Shown: positions 46,631-57,114 of the stretch, in pieces
Layout: each line of letters starts with the position of its first letter
Numbering within the stretch: the first letter of the stretch is position 1
Assembly (NCBI GenBank): GCA_037783545.1
Contig: JBBELK010000620.1
Span: forward strand, 558,001 to 622,000
DNA from: Henricia sp. BOLD:AAB3569
Lineage: Eukaryota; Echinodermata; Asteroidea; Spinulosida; Echinasteridae
Length of the DNA: 64,000 nt
Reading direction: 5' to 3'
Notes under the pieces: model-generated
Told to the model about the DNA's origin: nothing
The model's input: the letters and a program-made list of their open reading frames with translations, nothing else
The model's database searches: none
Translations under genes and position numbers: made by a program

Positions 46631-46768
46631 TAGACTGTATCGAATAGCCGCCATTTCGTGGGGCACCTAAACCGTTCAACAATGGAAACACAATATGTGC
46701 AACCATGCATGTCCGCAAGGAACAAAGAAACTGCCCCACGAAATGGCGGCTATCCGATACAGTCTATA
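46631..46768. mobile_element. Palindromic element with GACCGTATCGAATAGC termini
   Basis: TAGACTGTATCGAATAGCCG mirrors CGGCTATCCGATACAGTCTA. The interior GCCATTTCGTGGGGCA is inverted as TGCCCCACGAAATGGC. Same family as 7606 and 44073. Confidence 0.9.
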
Positions 46769-47231
46769 CACTAATCTGAGAGGAGGGCGGAGGACATCTA
46801 GAGCATGAACTGTACGTTATGCTGTTGCAAGTTTTATTGTGCACAACTTACAGTTCATGCACCAGATGGTGCCCATACAGGGAGTCTCTTATTACTGGAT
46901 TAATTTATAGCCATATCTTGATTTTAAGTAAATTACATGTGTATATTTATATGTTGATAATAAAAAGTGTATATAATTCTATAAAATAAAAACACCCATA
47001 TTTTTGTGATGACGTTAATCATTATTGTATATATATGCAGCGTATGTGTATCACCCACCTTGTGTTATTTGGCAATGTTTTAACTTTGTGTGCTGTTTAA
47101 ATTCACATTTGCTTTTCACATAAGTTGCATTGTTATGTCGACAATAATGTGTCAGTAATTTGTGTATATCAAAATTATAGTATTTATTGCAGTAAAGTTA
47201 ATTTGTCACAGTGGGGCAAGTAATACAAAAC

Positions 47232-47565
47232 GTGACCCGATCTAAGAAATGGCAAGTCGCACAGGCTAGGTCGAGTTTTCGCGACCTTAAGAAGAAAATC
47301 TGCGGCAGATCCACGCTCATTAAAATACCAAAACACAATGGAAATTCCAGGCGTAACACAGACATTCCAGGGGGAACACAGACATTCTAGGCGGTATCTG
47401 GGCACTGCCAGGAATTTCCGTTGTATTTTGGTATTTTAATGAGCGTGGATCTGCCACACCATCAAATACTGGTTGGGAAACCCAACTAACTGCATTTCTT
47501 CTTATGGTCGCGAAAACTCGATCTAGCCTTCGTGACTTATGTTACCTTTTCTCAGATCGGGTCAC
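47232..47565. mobile_element. Inverted-repeat element with GTGACCC termini, copy 2
   Basis: GTGACCCGATCTAAGAAATG on the left and CTCAGATCGGGTCAC on the right. Sub-termini GGTCGAGTTTTCGCGACC and GGTCGCGAAAACTCGATC are inverted. A central ATTAAAATACCAAAACAC is also inverted. Related to 30049-30395. Confidence 0.85.
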
Positions 47566-47699
47566 ATATGACAGTCATTTATTTATCCAGTCACAAAACG
47601 AAGGGCATATTTAGCACTAACACTGTTTAACCATAGTTTGTCCAACATTCCATTAACAATGGATGTGACCCATCGTTCGAGGGACACTGGTTGAACTAT

Positions 47700-48320
47700 T
47701 ATTTATGCTTGAATTTGTCCAGTTAGTTATGATTCGAGGTCTGCTTACTGTTATCCCAAAAAGGCACTTTACTCCATATTGTCTGTCTCCAGGTGTGTAA
47801 ATGGGTACCAGCAAATACTGGTTGGAAAATCCTACTAACTGCAGGGCGTAAACTTGTGTGGACTGGCACCATCCCATTTAGGGGGAGTATATAGCAGTCA
47901 CTCCATGCCTGGGAAACTAACAACCTGTTTGGGAAACCTAAATAATTGCTGGGGGTAAGCCTGCGATGGACTGGCATCCCATCCAGGGGGAGTAGCAATG
48001 CTCCTAGTCACTCCATGCCATTGAAACTAACAACCTGTTGGGGAACCCAACTAACTGCAGGGGTTAAGCCTGCGATGGACTGGCATCCCATCCAGTGGGA
48101 GTAGCAATGCTCCTAGTCACTCCATGCCATGGAAACTAACAACCTGCTGGGGGTAAACCTGCGATGGACTGGCATCACATCCAGGTGGAGTAGCAATGCT
48201 CCTAGTCACTCCATGCCATGGAAACTAACAACCTGTTGGGGAAACCCGACTAACTGCTAGGGGTAAACCTGTGAAGTGTGATAGACTGCATCCCAATCAC
48301 TCAATGCCTGGGAAACTGCA
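47700..48320. repeat. Tandem array of roughly 90-110 bp units
   Basis: GATGGACTGGCATC...TCC followed by AGTAGCAATGCTCCTAGTCA, CTCCATGCC and AACTAACAACCTG repeats four to five times (CTCCATGCC near 47901, 48009, 48119 and 48208). Unit length varies because the AACCCAACTAACTGC segment is sometimes missing. Confidence 0.88.
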
Positions 48321-49093
48321 GTAATAGCCTATGAGTACTAGCCATATGAGCCAGTATAGTCATGTAAAATGACTTTACCTTATTGGGGGTGCGGCGGTCG
48401 AAGTTTAATTATATGCTAATTTATTTAATATTAACTTGTGTTGGATGGTATGGACAAATAAAGTTGCAAGATTGGTGTGATGCTGGGTATCCACAGTTTA
48501 TGCAAACGTGTAAAAATGTTTTGCTAGTGTTGAGTTCTCTGTTGGTGTGGTACATGTACATTAATCGGTGAATGTTCTGGCTCCGCCCCTTTTCTAATGT
48601 GATCATCCATTGCCATGCCCCGCCTTGTAAAGTACGGATAACAAGAAAAAAATGTCATGACAGTTTGTTGCATTGTATGCAGAAATATGTAATGTTTAAT
48701 ATGAAGACGTGATAGACACCATAGGGACATGTAAAATACAAACCCGTGTCCAGTTAAATTCACTGTATAATTTTTAACACAAAAACATTAAAAATATTCT
48801 AGTTAAACATTTTGTGAATCAAAACAGAGAAAAAAGAATCGTACCTCTGTCATGTCAAAATATATGTACTCGATGTTTTTATTGCATGGCACATTACAAC
48901 CAGCTTTATTCCAAGGTTTTTCATTAACTACTCATAAGCCACTTTCTGATAACAAGTTTATCAGGTACTTTCTTTAATAGCATGCAATTTTATCACAGGC
49001 AATCTCTTATCTTGGAAAACAATACTACTATGCACCATCTGTGCTATTCATACAGCATGCAGACAGCAAATTACATAAATTTAATGACTATGC

Positions 49094-49828
49094 TTAAAGG
49101 CAGAATACATGATTGGTATCTCGAGGAATCAGAAATATTCACAGATTTACAGTGAAATCTCATTATAGCGCTCTTCAAGGGACCGAAATAATGTTAGCTT
49201 TATTTCCATAAAGCGCTATAACCAGTGCGTACACAATGCAGGGAATAATGGCTGGGACTTAGCTTTATATCAGGGGGTGTTATTACGAGAGTTTACTGTA
49301 CACAATATAAACATGACGGTAGAAAATTTCCCCTGAAATGGTTTTGTCTGAAGTGCTGTAGTCTTTGAGAAAAAGGCAAAACAATTATTTTTCGTCTGAC
49401 GTAAATTTATTTCGCCCCAAAACCGCCTTCCCCTGGACCACTTCGGCCTGAAGCGCTTCACCCAAAGGCCATTTCGCCCCAAAACAACTTCGTCCAAACA
49501 CTACCTCGCCCAAATGCTACTTCACTCCAAAACAACTTCGTGCACAGGCCGTGGTTCAGGGTGAAGTGACTGTTAACCATTTTTTTGACCTTTTTCTCAA
49601 ACGTTAGATGAAGTACGGAGCTGGTTTTTGCTCAGGTTGGTTTTAAAGGCACAGGCTCGTCAGCAATGCGCGCGCGTCAAATTCGTGCGACGATATACGC
49701 AGCTCCATAGCTAAGGCACGGAGCTGCGTATTTCTGACGAGCCTGTGCCTTTAATCATGCATATCTTCAATCACACAGGGGGATAAAACTATTTGTAACA
49801 GTTTACCAATCATGTATAATATCTTTAA
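49094..49828. mobile_element. TTAA element with GGGGCGAAGTGG core, copy D, with nested insertions
   Basis: Left end TTAAAGGCAGAATACATGAT, right end ATGTATAATATCTTTAA. Two insertions interrupt it. One is a short CAGTGAA-type inverted-repeat element at about 49150-49300. The other is a GGCACAGGCTCGTCAGC MITE at 49643-49754. Confidence 0.88.
49643..49754. mobile_element. Palindromic TTAA MITE nested in copy D (family copy 5)
   Basis: The filled site reads GGTTTTAAAGGCACAGG...CCTGTGCCTTTAATCATGC. The uninterrupted copies at 9897, 14683 and 22453 read GGTTTTAATCATGC or the close variant there. The insertion therefore added the MITE plus one TTAA. Confidence 0.95.
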
Positions 49829-50417
49829 AACTGCTGTATAATGGTTCATCAAAAAAAAGTAATTTCAGTGAGATCTTTGACATATTTGATTTTAATTTCA
49901 GAAAGGGTGGTTTGCCTGTCTATTGCAGGAATTTATATCGTCGTTATAAAACTATTTCCAAATTCTGAGGCACCCACAGTGCTCAGGCTGCTTTGCAAAT
50001 CAAACCTTTTTAAAAACACGAGTGAAAAATATAAAAAAATAAAACTGATGCCAACGTACAAATATTTACATGAGAAACGAATTAATTTGAAACCACAAAG
50101 CAGTGCTTCATTTGCAAGTAATTTGCATAATACATAATTATGATAAATCATGTGACAGCAGAGCTGCAAGTTGTTCATTTTCAAACCAAAGAGTGCGCTA
50201 TACAACATATCTGCCCAGCACCAACAAATCCCAGAGTAGGTCTACAACAAGTTGGCAAGAATTGCAGGTCTTGTTTAATATCTTGTGTAGACCTCGTGAA
50301 TAAATAATTTTTCTTTAATATCAATACATGTTAGTATACACCCTCTTACACAATAAATTTTTCTTAAAAATTTATTCCAACTAAGTGACATTTTATAAAT
50401 GTTCATATCTAAATACA

Positions 50418-50557
50418 TTAAAGGCATAGGCTCGTCAGCAATGCGCGCCTGCCAAATGTGTGCCACGCAATACACAGCTCCATAGCAAAGGCATGGAGCT
50501 GCGTGTTTCGAGCACGAATTTGGCGGGCGCGCATTGCTGACGAGCATGTGCCTTTAA
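50418..50557. mobile_element. Palindromic TTAA MITE, GGCACAGGCTCGTCAGC family, copy 6
   Basis: TTAAAGGCATAGGCTCGTCA on the left and GACGAGCATGTGCCTTTAA on the right, arms with a few mismatches. It lies about 200 bp past the FUT10/11 stop codon on the gene's 3' side. Confidence 0.9.
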
Positions 50558-50758
50558 TGTTCAAATATCTTTAAAATCTAAAACAATGTTTTAACTCTAA
50601 AATAAAATTATTTTCATTCTGCTAGCTCACACACTTCATGCATACCCTGTTACATGTATAAATGTTAAAATACCTTTAACCATAGCATAAATCACCATTA
50701 TGGAAGATTATTAGTTGTTTTTTTACTGTTTAACCTTTTGCAACTTAACGATTTAGCC

Positions 50759-53700
50759 TTAATAACCAGATGCTTTTTCTGTGAACATTTTCTGAAGTTC
50801 ATCAAAAAGTTTGGACGAATCCGTTGCTCCTTTCTCGATCATCCTTCTGAGAGCCTCTGCCTGGTCTTTAGCACTTTGGTAATCTTCCTTCCAAAAATGA
50901 ATGCTGCGCAAAGAAAAACCAAGAAAATTACACCTTTTAGTAGCTTTCAAAGCCTATCAATACATCAGTTACCCAAAACTTCACGAGTTGACAAGAAAAA
51001 AAAAACGCCTAAAAGTGTTGATAGCTACGGTAACAAACACCACATGATTTTTTTCCTCCGTCGTTTTTATCAACATCTCTTCAGTTATGTACTAATGCTG
51101 TTGTTTCCTGTTTTTTTTTATTTTTTATTTTTATTTTTATTTTTTTAAGTTTTCCAATCTTGTAAAGTGTCTTTAAATATCCCCACTCCCCCAGTTTTCC
51201 TCCAAAGTTCACCTGGTTCAAATAGCCATGGGGTAAAGCAGCATGACCTTTGCACATTGACACCATGCATACAATGTGAACAACCCAGCAGTAGGGGTTT
51301 GCAAGGCTTAATTCAGGCTGATATGTAAGGAATGTGTCCAGAGCAACAGGGGTTGAAATTCTCCATAGAGGCACCGTTTCAAACATGCATGCCTGGTAAC
51401 TTTGATACCAAGTGAACATTTCATAGTCATATTTATTAATATTTCTTTCTGGTACTGAAACCAAGGATTCCTCAAAAGCGCCCATTGCAGTGTCGCTCAC
51501 AAGCGTGAGGAAACCCATGATGAATTAGAAACGGCCAGAGACACCAGGGAATCCCCTTGCTCTTCACGAAAGAATGCTCTGAGATCTTTAAAGTGTGTTA
51601 CCTAACACACTGGACCAACGGCTTTACATCCCTTTCGAAGGATGGAGCAAGTGTGTTTGAGTGCCTTGCTCAAGGGCACAGGTACCCCAGCCGGGTATCG
51701 AACCTGGAACCCCAAGTTTTTTACCCGAGTATTGCGAGTCAGTGACCCAAACCGCTCGGCCACGGTACCCCATTTACCGAATAATAAAAATAAATTTATA
51801 TGCCTTTGTTAATAACAATGTTCAAGAAAACCATAGCGAGAAAGCGGGCCCGGGATTATAAGCCCAATTGTTAGCTCTCCCTCGTAAGAAAATTCCCTTG
51901 CTACACCTTTTCTTGTAAGCAAAATACAGTTGAACCTTGATATTAATACTGTTAACATTCTGCTTTTTTATAAGAAGAAAAGGGTTAGGTTCCAATTCTT
52001 CGTTCTTTATTCTGTTATTTCCTGATAATACAAGGCTCTGTTATAACAGGATATCTGTAAAGTCTCAAGGACCTTTTTGTTAACGAGGTTCGACTGTCAA
52101 CGTGGCGAGATTACAATTTTTCCTTATTGTGACGTATCAACTAGTACTATTACAACTCAACTTAGCAAGGGAAAATATGAAGCACTTCCTTTTGTAAACA
52201 AGGCCTCAAATGATGCCTTAGTATAAGAACTTATTTCCCAAAATTAAAGTTGACTCTGATATCCTGTTTTGCCTGTTCAAAAATCTGGGGGGAAATTCCG
52301 GTGGATTTTGATAAATTTAAAGCAGTTGAAATAAGCACTATATAACTTAATACTTACTCATCTCCCCTACCAACTCGACTCATATCGCCAAATCCCACAG
52401 ATGGTTCTGGACAGCCAACATGGCTGACATTGGCCATTCTAGGAGGCAGGAGGGGCACAGATGGGTCCTTCTCGTGGGCCGTTTCTGCTGCCAATCGCTC
52501 AGTGATACGTCCACAGAGATAGCACTCAAAGGCATTGATGAAACTGGGTTTACGCCACTCGTTGATTCCCCATACTCGCTTGGACATTGTGTCTCTGAGA
52601 GAAAATCAAAACAAAATAAATCATTAGATGTTTTGTAAAGAATGTTGACTAAGGACATTATTTGTAAGCTTATGCTAAGGTCAATGACTCATCAAAAAGA
52701 AACAGAAGTTTTACTGCTGAAATTAGCTTTTCTGTTGAAAGGATTATGCCATGAAGTTTTTTGATGAAAGGGAGAATGGATACCTGTATTCTTTCCAAAT
52801 GAAGTTTTTACTTGAATTAAATACCTAGTTAGACTCATAAGCCGTGTCCTCATAGGACTTGTTTTCCGGCAGGTTTTACCAAGACGATGGTAAAATGAAA
52901 AATTGCTAAATTTTACTGCTGTTCACATTTTGACTTTTTTGACACAGGAAAATTTGCCGAGACCTTGGGAGAGCAGCCATGCGCAGTGTTACTCAGCGGG
53001 ATGACCTTCATGGCCTGGACGCTTCCAAGGCGCTTTTACAGACTCAATGTGTCCGCATCGGACTTATCGTGCCGGGAAAAGTTACCTGGTCAATTTCCCT
53101 GGGCAGCAGTTGGCCAGGAAAAGTAACCGCTGGACTCGGGGAAAAGTTACTGAGAGGAAAACGTCCTAGGCTGTCCGCACTGGATTAAAAATGGGAAAAG
53201 TACCCATCGTCTCGGTAAGTTTTCCCAAACAGCCCTATACAGGCACTGCACTACACAAGATCTCAAGTAATGGCTAGTTATGCATAAGGAATTCTTCACA
53301 CATAATTAATTTGTGGCTGTCATTGACCCCAACTCCCTAGAGCGTGTGAACAATCATATTGATTTTGGAGGATTGAGAAGTGTTAGTGAACACTTCTCAA
53401 AATTAGAATTGCTAAACCTTCAGGCTTCCACCCTCCCCCTTCCCCCTCCCCGGCCCCCTGGACCCCCACCCCATGTGCATGGTAAATATAACAGATTTTC
53501 CGTAAACATGAAATCTAAAGATGACTACCTCAACAACTCATTTTCAATCCCCTTTTCCTTGAATTCCAAGTATTTCTCATATTCAGCATCATTTTTGTCC
53601 AGACGTTTAATGAATTTTGCAAGTTCCTTTGGAGATTCGAAATCATCAGCCAAAATTATGGAGTGCTTGTTTGGCATCCAGTCCTTAGCGGATGGAGATC

Positions 53701-54742
53701 CCCTGTAGATTGGCACAGAGCCAACATGAAGCGGCCGCATCAATTTCTCCGTTATGTAATCCTCACAAAATCCATTCTCAAAAGCCAAGTGGAATTTATA
53801 TTTTGCAATGAGCTTGTAGAAGTCCTCTGCTTCCATTGATTCCACGGGGTCGCTCAAATTCTCAGGAAGGTTCTTATTATGCAAGCATTTTCCATAAGAA
53901 TCAACGTCGATGTATTTCATGAGTTCTTTGATATAACGGTCTCGATCCGACGGTACGTTACAGTGAGTCTGTACATAGAGAATTGGCGCCAGTTTGTCGC
54001 GGTGTTTGTTTTTCAAATTAATGGGTACTGGCTTGCGTTCAGTTAGATATTCTAGGTTCTTTATGTGCTGTGTTGTGATTGGATAGTCCGACTCTCGTCG
54101 AAAAGTCGACGTGTGATTAAAGAGCGACATCATCACACTATGTGAGAAAATCTGGTTGTTAAGTGGCGATTCCTCATGTAAAAGCGCCCATTCATGCCAC
54201 GGTTGTCGTGGTAGGGGCGCTTCGTAAGCTCGAAAGTCGCTTCCATAAAACATCACGCCCCTGGCAAGGGGGTCCGACAAAACATCTTTGTCAGTCGTAG
54301 TCATACATGTTCCAAGTCCACCAAGATGAGGTTCACACTCGATTTTAACAATAGACTTTCCTTGAAAATGAGGAAAAAGCTTGTCTGTCCACCATACAAT
54401 TGTTGGCAATTCCAGAGGTTTTCGATGTGTTTGAGCCTTTTTGGTACGGGCCGAGGGCTCCAGCTTTGTTTCAGCATCGTTTTCTGTCTCCAGTTCCACA
54501 CTATCGTGTTTTGGAAAGCTGAATTTCCTCCTGAGGATGTCACCTACAGTCTCAGTTTCAATACCGACTGCACCAAGGAGGAAATACGTCCCGAAGAATA
54601 TTGCCACGAACAGCACGCACAAGAATAGGATCACGTATTTCACTTTGATTCCTTGGCTAGTTGTTGAAGGCAACTTCGGTGGGTGTGTTGGGGACGAAAT
54701 AGTCCGTGATGACGGCACTCTTTTCCTAACTGTCGATTCCAT
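50759..54742 (-). CDS. FUT10/11: FUT10/FUT11-type fucosyltransferase (GT10), complete
   Basis: A type II membrane fucosyltransferase of the early secretory pathway using GDP-fucose; vertebrate FUT10/FUT11 have been reported to O-fucosylate EMI domains. Exons: 54742-53529, 52594-52358, 50903-50759, GT/AG, phases 2 and 2, 531 residues (vertebrate about 480-490). A start seven codons upstream would be GTG, so the ATG reading MESTVRKR is used. A membrane anchor lies at about residues 36-59 (YVILFLCVLFVAIFFGTYFLL). Family motifs: TIVWWTDKLFPHF, WALLHEESPLNN, FNHTSTF (possible N-glycan), HCNVPSDRDRYIKELM, DSYGKC, YKFHLAFENGFCEDYITEKL, PIYRGSPS. Exon 2 holds FECYLC, matching FECFVC of FUT11. Vertebrate FUT10 and FUT11 are paralogues, so the single symbol is not forced. 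Intron 2 contains a SINE and a small inverted-repeat element. Confidence 0.95.
51446..51772 (-). repeat. tRNA-derived SINE, same family as 33218-33552
   Basis: On the minus strand: GGTACCGTGGCCGAGCGG, GGTTCGATACCCGG, then CAAGGCACTCAAACACACTT and CCTTCGAAAGGGATGTAAAG, ending near the TGGCCGTTTCTAATTCATC and TTGGTTTCAGTACCAGAAAG parts. It lies in FUT10/11 intron 2. Confidence 0.88.
51927..52098. mobile_element. Short inverted-repeat element with CAGTTGAACC termini
   Basis: ACAGTTGAACCTTGATATTA on the left; GAGGTTCGACTGTC on the right; TAACATTCTG-like inner repeats. Probably a Tc1-type MITE. It lies in FUT10/11 intron 2. Confidence 0.5.
52829..53240. mobile_element. Interspersed element with TCCGCA(C/T)TGGA units, copy 1
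   Basis: Matches 57647-58062 for about 400 bp: TACCAAGACGATGGTAAAAT, TTGGCCAGGAAAAGTAACCG and AAGTACCCATCGTCTCGG. The ends are less intact than in copy 2. It lies in FUT10/11 intron 1. Confidence 0.8.
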
Positions 54743-55109
54743 TCTTGACGAATAAATGTACACTCTCTATGCACTTTCAAATACTTGTATCAATGCCGGT
54801 GCTACTCAGCCGTGCCGTGCTTGAGCTTTGCGCTGGATCGATGGACGGTCCGCAAAATCCGCGATCGGTTGTTTTTGTGCAGTCAGCTCAGTCGATCGGT
54901 CGCGCTCGCTCGCGCACGTGTCCACCGTAAAAACAAAAGGGCGCCCTCACTCAGAAGATAACGCCAACACTTGAGTAGACAGGTACCCATGAAACTAAAC
55001 GGTACCCAGTCACCTCACATGCTTGTTGAGTACAATCGAGTACAGTACAATCCATAGTCTATGGTCACAGTGCACATCCTGCATGCCCCGTTTTATCCGC
55101 TCTCATCCG

Positions 55110-55515
55110 GTAGTACTATTTACCGGAAAACACCGGAAAACACCAGAAAACACCGGAAAACATACTAAATACCGGAAAACATACTAAATACCGGAAAACA
55201 CCGGAAAACAGTATTTTATGGTGTTTTCTGCAGGTAGTGGGGGTGGTGTTATTAAGTGCTTTCGGGTGTTTTCCGGTATTTAGTGTGTTTTCCGGTATTT
55301 AGTATGTTTTCCGGTGTTTTCCGGTATTTAGTGTGTTTTCCGGTGTTTTCCGGTATTTAGTGTGTTTTCCGGTATTTAGTATGTTTTCCGGTGTTTTCCG
55401 GTGTTTTCCGGTATTTAGTGTTTTCCGGTATTTAGTATGTTTTCCGGTGTTTTCCGGTGTTTTCCGGTGAGTTTTCCGGTGTTTTCCGGTATTTTCCGGT
55501 GTTTTCCGGTATATA
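55110..55515. repeat. CCGG minisatellite in inverted halves
   Basis: The left part (55120-55215) repeats ACCGGAAAACA with TACTAAATACCGG variants. The right part (55265-55510) repeats the inverse TTTTCCGGTGTTTTCCGG and TTTTCCGGTATTTAGTATG in mixed order. The centre is GGTAGTGGGGGTGG. The arms can pair extensively. Confidence 0.9.
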
Positions 55516-55725
55516 GTATCACCCCTTTCATCTAGCTAGCTCCGTCTTCACGCACGTATGGTGTGTAACTGTGTATGCATGTGTACTGTGCGTTGTACGT
55601 TGTATTTCTTGTTAAGATAGGACTACGACTATGTTTAATACATGTATGATGTAGTAAATAGTATGTTTGAGAACGTTGATTTGTTCCATGACTAAAACTA
55701 AGTTAAAATTCCTACCTCCGTATGG

Positions 55726-56227
55726 TTAAAGGGCCCCTGAAGTGGTGTTTTTATCAATGAAATCTGTGCTATCCTATGGAACTAGTCCATTAATTTACAA
55801 ATTACAATCATAAAACCCTACTTGGAAGTTGTTTGGGGGGTTAAAATCAAGGTGTTTGATTGTTATGCTAATGCTAATTTACATATGCATGAGCAAAGTG
55901 GTGATGTCACATTAGGAAAACACAGGAAAATCTCATTCAACTGTGCACAAAAGTTTCCACAATTTTCAATTCCAGTTTGAAGTCTTAATGTTTTTTCTTT
56001 GCTTTTCTGCTGCATGTGTGTTCCTAAAGTGACATGCCCCAAACAGCGCCCCCTTTCTGTGAGTTTATGTGAAGAAATTTTCAAAGTTGAAAAATGCCAC
56101 TTTTTATTAATTAATAATTGGGCATCAAAATGAACAGTAGTAGGCCTATTGTCTTTCTACACAAGTAAACCTTCATATGAAGCAAAAACTGTGCATAAAG
56201 TTATTGAGCATTTAAGGGGCCCTTTAA
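55726..56227. mobile_element. TTAA-flanked element, GGGCCCCT family, 502 bp
   Basis: TTAAAGGGCCCCTGAAG on the left and AAGGGGCCCTTTAA on the right. The right-hand TTAA is shared with the start of a GGAGCG-type element (TTAACGGAGCGC), so two elements abut at one target. No coding frame. Confidence 0.82.
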
Positions 56228-56600
56228 CGGAGCGCATCCGGATCACATCATGACCCACCTATTTTTTCCATGGGTGTTGAGGGAAAGAATAAACTTTGGC
56301 TTATCGACATTCTCAATGCTTCATGGGATTGGATGACAAAATTGCCCGGCCAAATGTGCGAAAACCTTATACATTTCTGTATTGAGACATGTTTGTCAGT
56401 ATGTTTGATATGTATAAAAAGTGCCGGGAGGTTGATTCTTGAACTCTTTATGGTTTTCGCAAAAATGAGTAAAAAAGTTGCAGAGTTGGCGTCCGCCTCA
56501 TAGGTTTACGCACACTAAGCCAATTTTGTCATCCAATCCCATAATGCATTGAGAACGTCGATAAGGTTTATTGAGAAGTTGATCATCATGGGTTAAGGTT
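56224..56600. mobile_element. Palindromic repeat beginning TTAACGGAGCG
   Basis: GGCTTATCGACATTCTCAATG...CATGGGATTGGATGACAAAA is mirrored by TTTTGTCATCCAATCCCATA...CATTGAGAACGTCGATAAGG. The left end resembles the GGAGC TTAA family; the right end is unclear. The 77-codon ORF across it is not taken as a gene. Confidence 0.65.
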
Positions 56601-57007
56601 CAGAACTTGTCATCATGGATATAATTTTTGAAAGTATTTTACTAGGCCTATTAATAGACTGGTGACGTCAGGGGGAACGGCCTAAAATGTAACACAAGTG
56701 TCTGTCCCTGTTTAATGAGCGTATAAGTTTATTGGAAATTTGTACACAGGGTTTTTAGAAAGGCATGTTGTCACGCTATTTGTAACCCTTTTTAGGCCTA
56801 AGTTATCTCTTCAGAACAACTTAAACTTATTTCTTTTATTTTGAGACCAGACAAAGGTATTTCCTCGAAAATATGGTCTGTGTTGCCAAAATGCCCCCTT
56901 TACTCTGGGAAAAACCCACTGTAAACCCTAAGTGGCCAAATATGGTGATGAAATAAAAAACAAGATTTTGTTTGTATTTAATATTTATTTTTTTTCTTTT
57001 CTTGCAG

Positions 57008-57114
57008 ACCTTGATTGACAGTATTGGTGTCATTTTCCGTGGAGAGACACAGTAAAATACATTAACTGGAGTGAGACTGTCCTATCCAGGCCTGGTTCTA
57101 CCTCCTGCTGAACC
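57008..57114 (+). other. ZDHHC6 5' untranslated segment of the first coding exon
   Basis: A strong acceptor (TTTTTCTTTTCTTGCAG) precedes 57008, and 107 nt of leader precede the ATG at 57115, so a further upstream non-coding exon is expected. Confidence 0.6.

Larger units (their letters stand above)
44749..50758. other. Repeat-rich intergenic region between convergent MARCHF8 and FUT10/11
   Basis: Contents in order: foldback 44799-45288; AT-rich sequence with a possible AATAAA at 45998; palindrome 46631-46768; inverted-repeat element 47232-47565; tandem array about 47700-48320; AT-rich DNA to 49090; TTAA element copy D 49094-49828 with a nested MITE; AT-rich DNA; MITE 50418-50557. A TTTATT near 50370 could be the minus-strand poly(A) signal of FUT10/11. 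No gene supported. Confidence 0.7.
54743..57007. other. Divergent intergenic region between FUT10/11 and ZDHHC6
   Basis: 54760-54960 is relatively CpG-rich (GGTCGCGCTCGCTCGCGCAC) and is the best candidate for a shared promoter. The CCGGAAAACA minisatellite is at 55110-55515, a TTAA element at 55726-56227 and a further GGAGC-type palindromic repeat at 56224-56600. Part of a GTCTTTCCAC foldback lies at 56650-56925. A non-coding first exon of ZDHHC6 should be in this interval but was not identified. Confidence 0.65.

Noticed and set aside
54743-54763. Upstream seven-codon extension of FUT10/11
   Set aside because: It begins with GTG; the first ATG in frame (54742) is used.
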